This document shows, in pieces, positions 1 through 6,933 of a stretch of DNA of 9,391 nt. This DNA comes from Thermoleophilaceae bacterium. Lineage in GTDB: Bacteria; Actinomycetota; Thermoleophilia; Solirubrobacterales; Thermoleophilaceae. Every line of letters begins with the position of its first letter. Position 1 is the stretch's first letter. Position numbers and translations under genes: made by a program. Below the pieces are notes generated by a model. That model did not search any database and had not been told where the DNA came from. It saw only the letters and a program-made list of their open reading frames with translations. The stretch is from contig JACCTJ010000241.1 in NCBI GenBank assembly GCA_013812485.1, positions 1-9,391 on the forward strand, given 5' to 3'.

Positions 1-54
1 GACCTGCGGGTGGTGCGGCTCGACCTTCAGCGAGCGAACGTCCCAGCTCTCCAT
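1..54 (-). CDS. N-terminus of a divergent gene, possibly a cupin-domain protein (partial, runs off left edge)
   Basis: An ATG on the minus strand opens an 18-codon frame to the window edge, reading MESWDVRSLKVEPHHPQV. The sequence GAGGAG (62-67) sits 7 bases upstream, a textbook Shine-Dalgarno, which is the main support for a real start here. From memory, the N-terminus resembles small actinobacterial cupin proteins that begin with a 'VRSLKVEPH.P' stretch before the beta-barrel. The barrel metal ligands would lie outside the window, so the family call is a guess while the gene start is reasonably safe. It is divergent from the mannosyltransferase-like gene at 279 and shares a 224-bp intergenic region with it. 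Confidence 0.55.
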   Translation of the reverse strand, partial: MESWDVRSLKVEPHHPQV

Positions 55-119
55 CGAATGTCTCCTCGTCGGGTTCTGAGTCTCCTCCTGCGCCTACCCG
101 CACCGGGTGCCGGCTTACC

Positions 120-146
120 CCCGGGCCGGCCCCGCGGCAGCCCGGG
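120..146. repeat. 7-bp inverted repeat in the divergent intergenic region
   Basis: CCCGGGC at 120-126 is repeated in inverted form as GCCCGGG at 140-146 with a 13-base loop. It lies between the divergent gene starting at 54 and the gene starting at 279, and could be an operator or part of the 5' leader of the minus-strand gene. Both arms contain the self-complementary CCCGGG, which is common by chance at this GC content. A second small palindrome, GCACC-G-GGTGC, lies at 100-110. I see no convincing -35/-10 pair in 55-278. Confidence 0.3.
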
Positions 147-278
147 CGCCGTGGCGGCTACCCTTGCTGACCGCCTCGCCGACCGGCCGGGACCGAGCAG
201 TGCCGGCGTCGCGAGTACACCGCACAGGCGAGCGGCCGGTCCGCACGGAAGCTCGTCTCCCGACCGGCCCAGCTCGAG

Positions 279-1592
279 ATGGAAGCGACCGCACTCAACC
301 CCAGGCGCAGACCCCTGCGCGTGCCCCGGATCTCGCGCCAGAGAGTCGGCGTCGCCGGCGCGGCGGGGCTCATGCTGGTCAGCCTTATCGTCGCCGCGGG
401 AGCCGCCGCCTACCCGACGCGGCTCGTGCCCTCCGCGCGGTTCATGTTTCCGGACTGGCTCTCCGGCCCCTTCGCCGGTTTCGGCACGCAGATGCACCTG
501 CTCGCCTTCGCGGGGGCTCTCACGGTGATGATCGCCCTCTACGTGGTCACCCTGACCCACGCCCGCGACGTCCCGATCCGTTGGGTCATCGGCACCGTGG
601 CGGGGCTGCACGCGGTCTTCCTGCTCGCCCCGCCCCTGCTCTCGACCGACATCTTCGGCTACCTCGCCCACGCCCGCCTGTGGTCGGTCCACGACCTCAA
701 CCCCTACACCAACGTGGTCGCCCAGATCCCTGGCGACCCGGTCAACCAATACCTCAGTTACACCTGGCCCAAGGCGCTTCCCGCCCCCTACGGGCCCCTG
801 CTCCTGATGGGCAGCCCGATCCTTGTCGCGCTCGGCTTCGCCGCGGGGATGTGGGCGCTCAAGCTGGCCGCGGCCGCCGCGGCCCTCGGCTCGGTGGCGC
901 TCGTGTGGATCGCCGCACGGCGACTCGGCCGCGATCCCCGTCCCGCGGCGGCGTTCGTCGGGCTCAATCCCCTGTGGCTCACGTGGGCGGTAGGGGGCGC
1001 CCACAACGACCTCCCGATGGTCTTACTGTTCGTGGCCGGCATCTGCCTGGTCGTGGCCGCGCGGCCGCGCCTCGCGGGCGGGGTACTCGTCGCGGCGGTG
1101 GCGGTCAAGGCCACGGCGGGCATCGTGCTGGTGGCGTTGCTGTGCGGCGGCGAGCGCCGAGTGCGCGTCCTCGTCGGCGCGGTCGTCGGGAGCGTCGTCA
1201 TCGGCGCCCTGTCGCTCGCGGTCTTCGGCCCCGACCTGCTGAACGCCGTCCCCACGCTGCTCGAGCAGGGCCAGGGCTCCTCGCGCCAGAGCGTGCCGCG
1301 CGACCTCAGCCGGCTGCTCGGCAGCGAGGATCCCCTCCCCGTCCTGCGCCACCTCGGTACCGCCGTCTTCGGCGTGTCGCTGATCGCCCTGCTCGCGTGG
1401 GCGGTACGCACTCGGCGCTGGATCGACGCGGCCGGCTGGCTCACCTTCGTCCTGCTCGCCACAACCACCTGGCTGCACGCCTGGTACATCGTCGGACTGC
1501 TGCCGCTCGCCGCGCTCTCGGAGAGCCGGCGGCTGAAGGTCGCCACGGTGGTCATGACGGCCGTGATGGGAGCGGTTCAGCTCACGCCGTAG
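279..1592 (+). CDS. MptB-like polyprenol-phosphate-dependent mannosyltransferase (GT-C membrane protein)
   Basis: A 437-aa polytopic membrane protein with about ten or more hydrophobic segments. It resembles the alpha-1,6-mannosyltransferase family (MptA/MptB) that adds mannose from polyprenyl-phosphate-mannose to lipoglycans on the outer face of the membrane. Visible marks are STDIFGYLAHARL (122-134), holding the acidic residue expected in the first extracytoplasmic loop of GT-C enzymes; HDLNPY (138-143); PAPYGPL (168-174); and NPLWLTWAVGGAHND (230-244), close to the NP..L....G.HND signature I know from MptB-type proteins. A basic N-terminus (residues 9-22) precedes the first membrane helix at about 24-46. 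The ATG has only a weak ribosome binding site. The next ATG (372) falls inside the first helix, so 279 is preferred. It is the first of four co-directional lipid genes. The GT-C fold and mannosyltransferase class are likely; the acceptor is unknown, and a GT87-type enzyme is the alternative. Confidence 0.8.
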   Translation: MEATALNPRRRPLRVPRISRQRVGVAGAAGLMLVSLIVAAGAAAYPTRLVPSARFMFPDWLSGPFAGFGTQMHLLAFAGALTVMIALYVVTLTHARDVPIRWVIGTVAGLHAVFLLAPPLLSTDIFGYLAHARLWSVHDLNPYTNVVAQIPGDPVNQYLSYTWPKALPAPYGPLLLMGSPILVALGFAAGMWALKLAAAAAALGSVALVWIAARRLGRDPRPAAAFVGLNPLWLTWAVGGAHNDLPMVLLFVAGICLVVAARPRLAGGVLVAAVAVKATAGIVLVALLCGGERRVRVLVGAVVGSVVIGALSLAVFGPDLLNAVPTLLEQGQGSSRQSVPRDLSRLLGSEDPLPVLRHLGTAVFGVSLIALLAWAVRTRRWIDAAGWLTFVLLATTTWLHAWYIVGLLPLAALSESRRLKVATVVMTAVMGAVQLTP

Positions 1593-1629
1593 CGGGAACT
1601 CGGCTCAGGCGAAGGACGACGTGCGCGGC

Positions 1630-1658
1630 TCGACGGCGCCTCGCGACCTCGCTACGCT
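1630..1658 (+). promoter_or_regulatory. Candidate promoter for the PAP2_3 gene
   Basis: TCGACG (1630-1635) and TACGCT (1653-1658) are separated by 17 bases, matching sigma70-type spacing. The -10 ends 12 bases before the ATG at 1671, giving a leader of only about 6 bases. It lies in the 78-bp gap after the mannosyltransferase-like gene. Hexamer matches are modest, so this may be chance; read-through from the upstream gene is also possible. Confidence 0.25.
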
Positions 1659-1670
1659 CGGTCGGTTCAC

Positions 1671-2798
1671 ATGCGGTTCACACCCACCCTCTTCCCCTCA
1701 CCCGCCGGTGGTGCGCCGAGCGCGTCGCGACGCAGTGTGTTCGCGCGCGCTCCGTACCTCTCGGGGATGCTGCTCGCGGCCGCGATGCTCGCGGTCACCC
1801 TGCTCATCGCGGGGCTCACCCGCCTGCCGATCCGCGACCCGGACTCGGTCGTGGCCTACCGCGGGCGCGTGTTCATCATCGTCACCAGCATCGTCGTCTT
1901 CCTGCTGCTCGACGTCGTCGTGCGGGCAGCGGTCCAGTCCGGCTGGCGTCCGGGCCGCATGCGGGCCGAGGTCGCCCAGGTGTGGCGCACGCGCTGGACG
2001 CGCCGGCGCCTGGCGATCGGCCTCGCCACGATCCTCAGCTTCTACGCCACCTATATCGCCTATCGCAACCTCAAGAGCTTCCTGCCCATCCTGCGCGAGG
2101 GCAACTTCGATGGCGCCCTGCTCGATCTCGACCGCGCCCTGCTCGGGGGCAACGACCCAGCCGCCCTCCTGCACAGCATCCTCGGCACGGGCGTGGCCAG
2201 CCACGTCCTCTCCTCGGCCTACCTGCTCTACCTGTCGTTCGTACCGCTGTCGGTGGTCGGAGCGCTGGCCTGGACCCGAAAGGTCGCCACCGGGATCTGG
2301 TACGTCACCGCCGTCAACTTCAACTGGGTCCTCGGTCTCCTGAGCTACTACCTCGTACCCTCGCTCGGCCCCGTGTTCGTCGACCCGCCGCTGGCCGACC
2401 AGATGCCCGCCACCGCGGTCTGGAACCTCCAGCAGATCCTGCTCGTCGACCGGGTGCGCTTCATCGACGATCCGATGGGCAGCGGCGCGATCCAGAGCAT
2501 CGCGGGCTTTGCGTCGCTGCACGTGTCGGTGCTCTTCAGCGCCGTCCTGATTGCCTACCTGCTGGGCGCCCGGCGCGCCCTCCAGATAGCCCTCTGGGCG
2601 CTGCTCGGGTTGACCGTGATCGCGACGATCTACTTCGGCTGGCACTACGTGGTGGACGACGTCGCAGGCCTGATCATCGGCGGGCTCTCGGTCTACCTCG
2701 CCGGCGTCGCGACGGGCTGGCGCGGTCTGCGTCGGTCGCGCGCCCGGCCCTCGTCGCCGAACGCCGTCCCGCCCGGGGCCCCCGCGGCCGGCGGCTGA
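1671..2798 (+). CDS. PAP2_3-family membrane phosphatase / phospholipid head-group transferase (inositol phosphorylceramide synthase-like)
   Basis: A 375-aa integral membrane protein. The C-terminal third carries the late PAP2 motifs: ASLHVSV with H284 (the family's SGH/SLH motif) and HYVVDD (325-330), giving the H-x4-D dyad of motif C3. In this family the two histidines and aspartate handle a phosphoryl-enzyme intermediate that cleaves or transfers lipid phosphate on the extracytoplasmic face. YRNLKSFLP (131-139) and LDLDRALLGGNDPAALLH (151-168) are typical of the actinobacterial PAP2_3/AUR1-like branch rather than simple PAP2 phosphatases. Several membrane helices are evident (about 33-50, 67-85, 118-130, 180-200, 211-230, 284-300, 305-322, 331-345). 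The C-terminal 25 residues are Pro/Arg/Ala-rich and probably cytoplasmic. An alternative start is ATG 1767 (residue 33). The stop is 2 bases before the pgsA-like start. The substrate could be phosphatidate, PGP or an inositol-phosphate lipid; the sequence does not decide. Confidence 0.8.
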   Translation: MRFTPTLFPSPAGGAPSASRRSVFARAPYLSGMLLAAAMLAVTLLIAGLTRLPIRDPDSVVAYRGRVFIIVTSIVVFLLLDVVVRAAVQSGWRPGRMRAEVAQVWRTRWTRRRLAIGLATILSFYATYIAYRNLKSFLPILREGNFDGALLDLDRALLGGNDPAALLHSILGTGVASHVLSSAYLLYLSFVPLSVVGALAWTRKVATGIWYVTAVNFNWVLGLLSYYLVPSLGPVFVDPPLADQMPATAVWNLQQILLVDRVRFIDDPMGSGAIQSIAGFASLHVSVLFSAVLIAYLLGARRALQIALWALLGLTVIATIYFGWHYVVDDVAGLIIGGLSVYLAGVATGWRGLRRSRARPSSPNAVPPGAPAAGG

Positions 2799-2800
2799 CC

Positions 2801-3415
2801 TTGACGAGGCTCGGCAGGATCGTCCCCGTTCTGCCGAACGCGCTCACCGTGGCGCGGGTTCTCGTCGTTCCGCCGCTCGTCCTCTTCGTGCTCCAGAGCC
2901 AGGACGGCTCGAGCCTGGCCGCGGCCGCCCTGTTCGCGGCCGCGGCCCTGACCGACGCCCTCGACGGGCACCTCGCCCGCTCGCGCGACTCGGTGACCAC
3001 CTTCGGCAAGATCGCCGACCCGATCGCCGACAAGCTGCTCGTCGGGGCCGCCCTGATCTCGCTCGTAGCCGTCAGCCGCCTCGCGGCCTGGATCGCGGCG
3101 GTCATCATGGTCCGCGAGCTCGCCGTGAGCGGGCTGCGGGCGGTCGCCGGGCGGGAGGGCCTCGTGATCTCCGCCAGCCGCTTCGGCAAGGCCAAGATGG
3201 CGCTTCAGGTGGCGACGATCCTCGCGCTCATCGCCGCGCCGGACGCCTCGGCGATGTGGCTGCTCGGCCTGCTCTACCTCACAGTGGCGGTGACCATCGC
3301 ATCGGGCATCGATTACTTCGTGGCCTTCCGCCGGCGCGCAACGCCCGCGGCCGTTGCGGTGCGCCCCAAGCCAGCGAGAACGGCGAAGCCGGCGGCGAAA
3401 CGGATCGCGCCCTGA
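2801..3415 (+). CDS. pgsA: CDP-alcohol phosphatidyltransferase, probably phosphatidylglycerophosphate synthase
   Basis: About 204 aa, joining glycerol-3-phosphate (or another alcohol) to CDP-diacylglycerol in the membrane, the committed step to phosphatidylglycerol and cardiolipin. The complete family signature D-x2-D-G-x2-A-R-x8-G-x3-D-x3-D is present at residues 52-77 (DALDGHLAR, then G69, D73, D77). These aspartates bind the divalent metals and CDP. LPNALTVARV (11-20) is the usual PgsA N-terminal motif, which places the start just upstream. The only suitable codon is TTG at 2801, since the next GTG would cut into the motif. It lies 2 bases after the PAP2_3 stop with no clear ribosome binding site, so translation is probably coupled. 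The open frame extends far upstream over the preceding genes, but that part is only a GC-rich shadow. The tail (about 177-204) is Ala/Lys/Arg/Pro-rich and cytosolic-looking. Closely related phosphatidylinositol-phosphate or cardiolipin synthases cannot be fully excluded. Confidence 0.88.
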   Translation: MTRLGRIVPVLPNALTVARVLVVPPLVLFVLQSQDGSSLAAAALFAAAALTDALDGHLARSRDSVTTFGKIADPIADKLLVGAALISLVAVSRLAAWIAAVIMVRELAVSGLRAVAGREGLVISASRFGKAKMALQVATILALIAAPDASAMWLLGLLYLTVAVTIASGIDYFVAFRRRATPAAVAVRPKPARTAKPAAKRIAP

Positions 3416-3465
3416 CCCTCACGCGGCCGGACCCGGTCGGGGAACGAGGGCGTGCGCCGGCGGCG

Positions 3466-4410
3466 GTGCCCACCCGGGCGTCGATCCTGCTCGTGGTCAA
3501 TCCGGCGGCCAGCACCTACTCGCCGCGCCTCGAGGCCGCGGTCGCCCGCGAGCTCGGGGGCGCGTTCGCGGTCGAGCTCGTACGTACCGAGGAGCCGGGT
3601 GACGCGATCCCCATCACCCGCGCCGGGGCCGGCGACGGCGCCTTCGCCGCGGTGGCCGTGCTCGGCGGCGACGGCGCGGTGAACGAGGTCGCCAACGGGC
3701 TCGCCGGCTCGGATATCCCGCTCGTGCCGCTGCCGGCGGGACGGACGAACGTCCTCTGCCGCTCGCTCGGGCTGCCCCTGGACGCCCGGGGTGCGGCGGC
3801 CGCGCTGGCGCGAGCCGGCGGGCGGCTCTCGACCCGGCGCATCGACCTCGGCACGGTCAACGGCCGCGCCTTCACCTTCTTCTCGGGTATCGGCGTGAGC
3901 GCCACGGCCAACCGGCGCATGAGCGGGCGGGGAACCACTGGGCGAGCGCTCGGGGGCCACCTGTTCCTGTACGAGGTGCTCGCGGTCGCTGCGAGCTACC
4001 TGCGCGATCCGCCCCGGCTCGTCCTCGCGGCCGAGGGCGAGGAGGTCGAGATCGAGGGCATCAGCCTGATCGCCCAGAACGGGGACCCGCTGACCTACCT
4101 GGGTGGTCGCCCGCTGCCGCTGTGTGAGGGCGCCGGGCTCGAGACCGGCACGCTCTCGCTCGCCGTCCTGCGGCGGGGCTCGATCGGGGCCGCGGCCACG
4201 ATCACGCCACGCATCGCCCTCGGCCGGGGCCCAGGTGTCCTCGGTCGCGAGGACGTCGAGTCGGTGCCGAGGATGAGCCGGGCACGCGTGCGCTCGCTCG
4301 ACGGTCGTCCGCTCCCGCTCGAGGTCGACGGGGAGTACGTCGGTGAGCTCGGGGAGATCGTGTACGGCATCAAACCACGAGCGCTGACGGTGGCCGCGCC
4401 CACGCGTTGA
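3466..4410 (+). CDS. Diacylglycerol kinase family lipid kinase (DAGKc domain)
   Basis: A 314-aa soluble or membrane-associated lipid kinase of the DgkB/YegS/sphingosine-kinase superfamily, expected to phosphorylate diacylglycerol or a related lipid with ATP. Landmarks are the NPAAS nucleotide loop (12-16); the glycine-rich GGDG (67-70) followed by AVNEV; PAGRTN (90-95) in the place of the usual P-x-G-T-x-N loop; SGIGVSA (140-146); LGGRPLPLC (212-220); and EVDGEYVGE (286-294), the conserved C-terminal acidic loop. The length is normal for the family. The expected Thr after GGDG is Ala71 and the Thr of PxGT is Arg93, so activity or nucleotide handling may differ. The start chosen is GTG 3466, because the N-terminal strand (ASILLVVNP) begins right after it. 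No good ribosome binding site is seen; a GA-rich stretch at 3441-3450 is about 15 bases away. It follows pgsA by 50 bases and is probably in the same transcript, recycling diacylglycerol to phosphatidate for CDP-DAG synthesis. Confidence 0.85.
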   Translation: MPTRASILLVVNPAASTYSPRLEAAVARELGGAFAVELVRTEEPGDAIPITRAGAGDGAFAAVAVLGGDGAVNEVANGLAGSDIPLVPLPAGRTNVLCRSLGLPLDARGAAAALARAGGRLSTRRIDLGTVNGRAFTFFSGIGVSATANRRMSGRGTTGRALGGHLFLYEVLAVAASYLRDPPRLVLAAEGEEVEIEGISLIAQNGDPLTYLGGRPLPLCEGAGLETGTLSLAVLRRGSIGAAATITPRIALGRGPGVLGREDVESVPRMSRARVRSLDGRPLPLEVDGEYVGELGEIVYGIKPRALTVAAPTR

Positions 4411-4426
4411 GCTGAGCACTCGCCCA

Positions 4427-4457
4427 GGGCGCTTCGTCCGGGAACGATCCGGCGCCC
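4427..4457 (+). terminator. Imperfect hairpin after the lipid-gene cluster
   Basis: GGGCGC (4427-4432) pairs with GCGCCC (4452-4457). An inner TCGT (4434-4437) can pair with ACGA (4444-4447) around a 6-base loop, leaving an asymmetric internal bulge. It starts 16 bases after the lipid-kinase stop. There is no T-run, so if it terminates transcription it is not a classical intrinsic terminator. The rest of 4411-4633 shows no gene I can support. Confidence 0.35.
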
Positions 4458-4651
4458 CAGGCCACGCCCATGCGCAGGAGCTCGCCGACCAGCGCTCGGC
4501 TCGCTCGCCCCCCGCGCTCGTCGGCCGTGGCTGTGCAGTCTCGCCGTGAGTGCGGACGCATCGCAGGCGTGGACCGGGTCGTGGTAGTCCCGCTGGCGCG
4601 GCGCGAGCTACGCGTTTCGTGAGATGCCTCGAGAGGGGAGGATGGGGCGCC

Positions 4652-5179
4652 ATGAGGACCTTTCCGAAGCGTTCGCCGCTGCGGCTAGGAGCCCGGGCCA
4701 AGGAGCCGGTCGGAGCGATCCGCGTCGTCGACCCCAGCCCGCTCAACTGGCTCTACATCACCTACAACACGGTCGAGGAGCTTGTACACGTCAACCCGGA
4801 GGGCAAGATCCGGCCGGCCGCCATGCGCCGCTACCGCTGGGAGGACGAGCGCACACTGAAGATCGACGTCCGCCGCGGCGAGCGCTTCCCCGATGGTGAG
4901 CCGCTCACCGCGGCCTCGGTCAAGCGAGCCTTCGACGAGCAGGGCCGCTGGGTGGCGCCGCACCCGCCGGGCACCCACTTCACATGGACGAGCGGGCGAC
5001 GTGCGAGACCGACGGCGAGCACGCCGTGCGCATCCGCCTGCCCGAGCCCGACGGCCTCGTGCTCGGAAAGCTGCGCCATGCACGTCATGAGCACGCGCTT
5101 CTGGGAGGAGGTCGGCTTCGGTTACGCTCGCGACGGCAGCGGCGAAGGCCACTGGTGAGTGATCGACGCTCCGGGCCCG
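4652..5179 (+). pseudogene. Family-5 ABC transporter solute-binding protein remnant (truncated, frameshifted)
   Basis: The ATG has a strong ribosome binding site, AGGGGAGGA (4634-4642), 9 bases upstream. The translation starts like an extracellular solute-binding protein of family 5 (oligopeptide/nickel type): VEELVHVNPEGKIRPAAMRRYRWEDERTLKIDVRRGERFPDGEPLTAASVKRAFDE falls at residues 41-96, the canonical entry of the SBP_bac_5 domain. Homology then jumps to another frame near 4982-4984 (MDERATCETDGEHAVRIRLP, then DGLVLGKLR) and returns to the first frame near 5077 (AMHVMSTRFWEEVGFGYARD). GEGHW then meets an in-frame TGA (5156-5158), yet family-like VIDAPGP follows in the same frame to 5179, where homology ends. 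About 175 of the usual roughly 500-600 residues remain. No signal peptide or lipobox is visible at the start, so the protein may have lacked one or a different start was lost. The two frameshifts compensate each other. No permease or ATPase partner is in the window. Confidence 0.82.
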
Positions 5180-5180
5180 G
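5171..5180. repeat. 10-bp perfect palindrome at the junction of two pseudogenes
   Basis: CCGGGCCCGG is self-complementary over its whole length. Homology to the solute-binding protein (plus strand) stops here, and homology to the C-terminus of the methyltransferase (minus strand) starts within about 15 bases to the right. It is a plausible breakpoint of the deletion or rearrangement that joined the two gene ends, although short GC palindromes are common in such DNA. Confidence 0.35.
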
Positions 5181-6886
5181 CTCGTTCACGCCCGACTCGT
5201 CCAACGCTGCCCGCACGAGCCGACGTGCCTTCTGAAAGCCATCGGTCTCTGAGATCGGCACGGAAGCGGCGGCGCGTTCGGCCCGGGCCGCGGCCAGAGC
5301 GAGCTCGGCGTGAAGTTGGTCGGCCGGGTGAAAGGTCGGGAAGGGGATCGCGAAGACGTACTTGTCGAAGTCACGGCGACCGAACTGGCCGACCGACTGG
5401 AGCGGCGCGACGCGCTCACCCAGGGCCTGGCTGTTGAGGATCGCGCAGAGGTAGCGGCCCTCTTCGGGCGAGGCGACGGGCGCCCAGTGAAGCTTGTTCT
5501 CAATCAGTGCGTCGTCGGTCACGCGGGCAGCTGCGAGACGCGCGCCCGCCTTCGTGTAGACGACGCGTCCCGGGCTCAGCGGGAACTGAGCGCTCAGCTT
5601 CTTCTGGTAATCGATCTGCTACCGCAACTACAGAGTCGACCGCTCGGAGCGGTGAAGCTCCCACAGGCTCACCGCCCGAGTCCACCACGCGGCGAGGCCG
5701 GGAATGTCATCAAGCACGGGGTCGTCATCGTCCAGTAGGCGATCACCGATCCAGGGAATGACCGCCTCCACCGGATCGAGCGCACGGTAGGGCGTGATCG
5801 TGCTGCCCAGATGAATCGGAAGGATGAAGCGCTCCTCGACAGCCTCCTCCAGAGACTGCAGGTGCTTCCACGGCGGCTTGTCGAGTGCTGAGCGCGCGCT
5901 GCGGACGCGCCGTACGCCGACGGGGACGCCAAGTGGGCCGGCAGACGCGCGCTCGACGAAGAGGAGAACTCGCGGGTAGATCGTCGCGCCGTTACGGAAC
6001 CTCGCCTCATACGGCGACCCGGGCGCGTCCTCCACCACGCTCGCCGCACCCTCCTGCACGGTGATCGCCCGAGCAGCGTCGGCCCAGGGCCGCCGATGGT
6101 CCGGGAGCCGGCCCGACCAGACCTCGCCCATGGTGGGCATCGCCGACGCGGGCTCACCGGCCCCGGCGCGCCGGCCGTGGACCACCGCGGACGGCACCGG
6201 GAAAATCGTCGGCTCGATCCCCGTCAGGTTCCACGACCCGTCGAAGGCGAGCTTCCTGTGCCCGGCCGGGGCCGGATAGTCAGCCGTGCGAAAGCCCTTG
6301 AACTGGCGCCGGGAGAGCGTCGCCGCGGGCATCACGAAGGCAAAGCGCCCGCCGGGCCTCAGATAGAGTTCGCCAGGCGCGCGCGACGAACAGCCCCGAC
6401 AGGTCCTGGTGGGTGGCCACCTCCGCCCCCGCCAAGAGGCCGCGCTCGGTGGCCAGGGTGCGGAAGGTCCGCTGGATCTCGGCCGGCATGAACCGGTAGG
6501 AGAGCCAGGGCGGGTTGCCGACTAGCATGAACAGCTCGTCGCTCTCCTCGAAGCCCGTCCCGAGCGCCGCGGTGACCAGGCGGCCCCAGAGCTCGCGGGC
6601 GAGCTGCACCTGCGGGTCGTCGAAGTGGGCGTCGTAGAGCGCCCGGAGGCTCGCCAGGTCGAGCGCGAAGCCGGGTCTCGTGGCTCCGACCCGCCCTTCG
6701 CAGCCCGCGCTCGATGTCGATGCGTCGACGCGTGCCGTCCGCGGTCGGCACCTCGCGCCGGACGATGCTGTCGTCGTCCAGGTTGAGCCCGCCGTAGCGG
6801 AGTAGGGTCGCTAGGTCTGCTTGGAGGTCGGCCTCGCTCCGGCTTGAGCTGCGCGTGGCGATACGTCCCACGAGGTCATCGAGCGG
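5181..6886 (-). pseudogene. Degenerate restriction/N6-adenine DNA methyltransferase (NPPW motif), multiply mutated
   Basis: Read on the minus strand, three frames carry one protein in order. The first (about 6886-6703) has SEADLQADLATLL and TRRRIDIE, the entry of a PD-(D/E)XK-like nuclease module. The second (about 6702-6373) has LARELWGRL and the methyltransferase motif IV NPPW (6505-6516, inside LVGNPPWLSYRFM), which contacts the target adenine. The third (about 6371-5183) has ELYLRPGGRFAFVMPAATL, then RFRNGATIYPRVLLFVE, then DYQKKLSAQFPLSPGRVVYTKAG and AILNSQALGERVAPLQSVGQFG. These later blocks are typical of the C-terminal half of actinobacterial N6 methylase/restriction proteins. Lesions are +1 shifts near 6700 and 6372, and TAG codons at 5628-5630 and 5619-5621. 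No EVK-type nuclease core or SAM-binding motif I lies between RIDIE and NPPW, although the family carries several hundred residues there. The 3' end runs into the solute-binding remnant without a recognisable native stop. The original start is unclear; GTG 6871 is one candidate. Confidence 0.82.
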
Positions 6887-6933
6887 CCCTGGCGGGCCAA
6901 GGGGCGTCTCGAGGGCGAAGGGTGGATCTACCC

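Noticed and set aside
27..1004. Long minus-strand open frame opposite the mannosyltransferase-like gene
   Set aside because: Composition is typical of an antisense shadow (Glu/Gly/Arg/His-rich, no motif) and it conflicts with the well-supported gene on the other strand.
107..2800. Very long plus-strand open frame continuous with pgsA across the mannosyltransferase-like and PAP2_3 genes
   Set aside because: Its translation is Arg/Pro/Ala/Gly-rich with no domain character, while the overlapping frames encode clear membrane proteins. It stays open because stop codons are rare at this GC content. Only the part after 2801 is real.
4370..4561. Small minus-strand frame between the lipid kinase and the solute-binding remnant (63 codons, containing ALVGELLRMGVAWGAGSF)
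   Set aside because: It looks slightly protein-like but has no ribosome binding site or family match I recognise, and it overlaps the end of the lipid kinase. It could be a remnant; evidence is insufficient.
5619..5630. Genetic-code reassignment or programmed TAG readthrough in the methylase
   Set aside because: The same gene has two frameshifts and missing catalytic parts, and the other genes in the window have ordinary structure. Decay is the simpler explanation.
5310..5738. Plus-strand open frame opposite the methyltransferase remnant
   Set aside because: The minus strand carries clear family sequence (YQKKLSAQFP, ILNSQALGERV) in this interval; the plus frame is its shadow.
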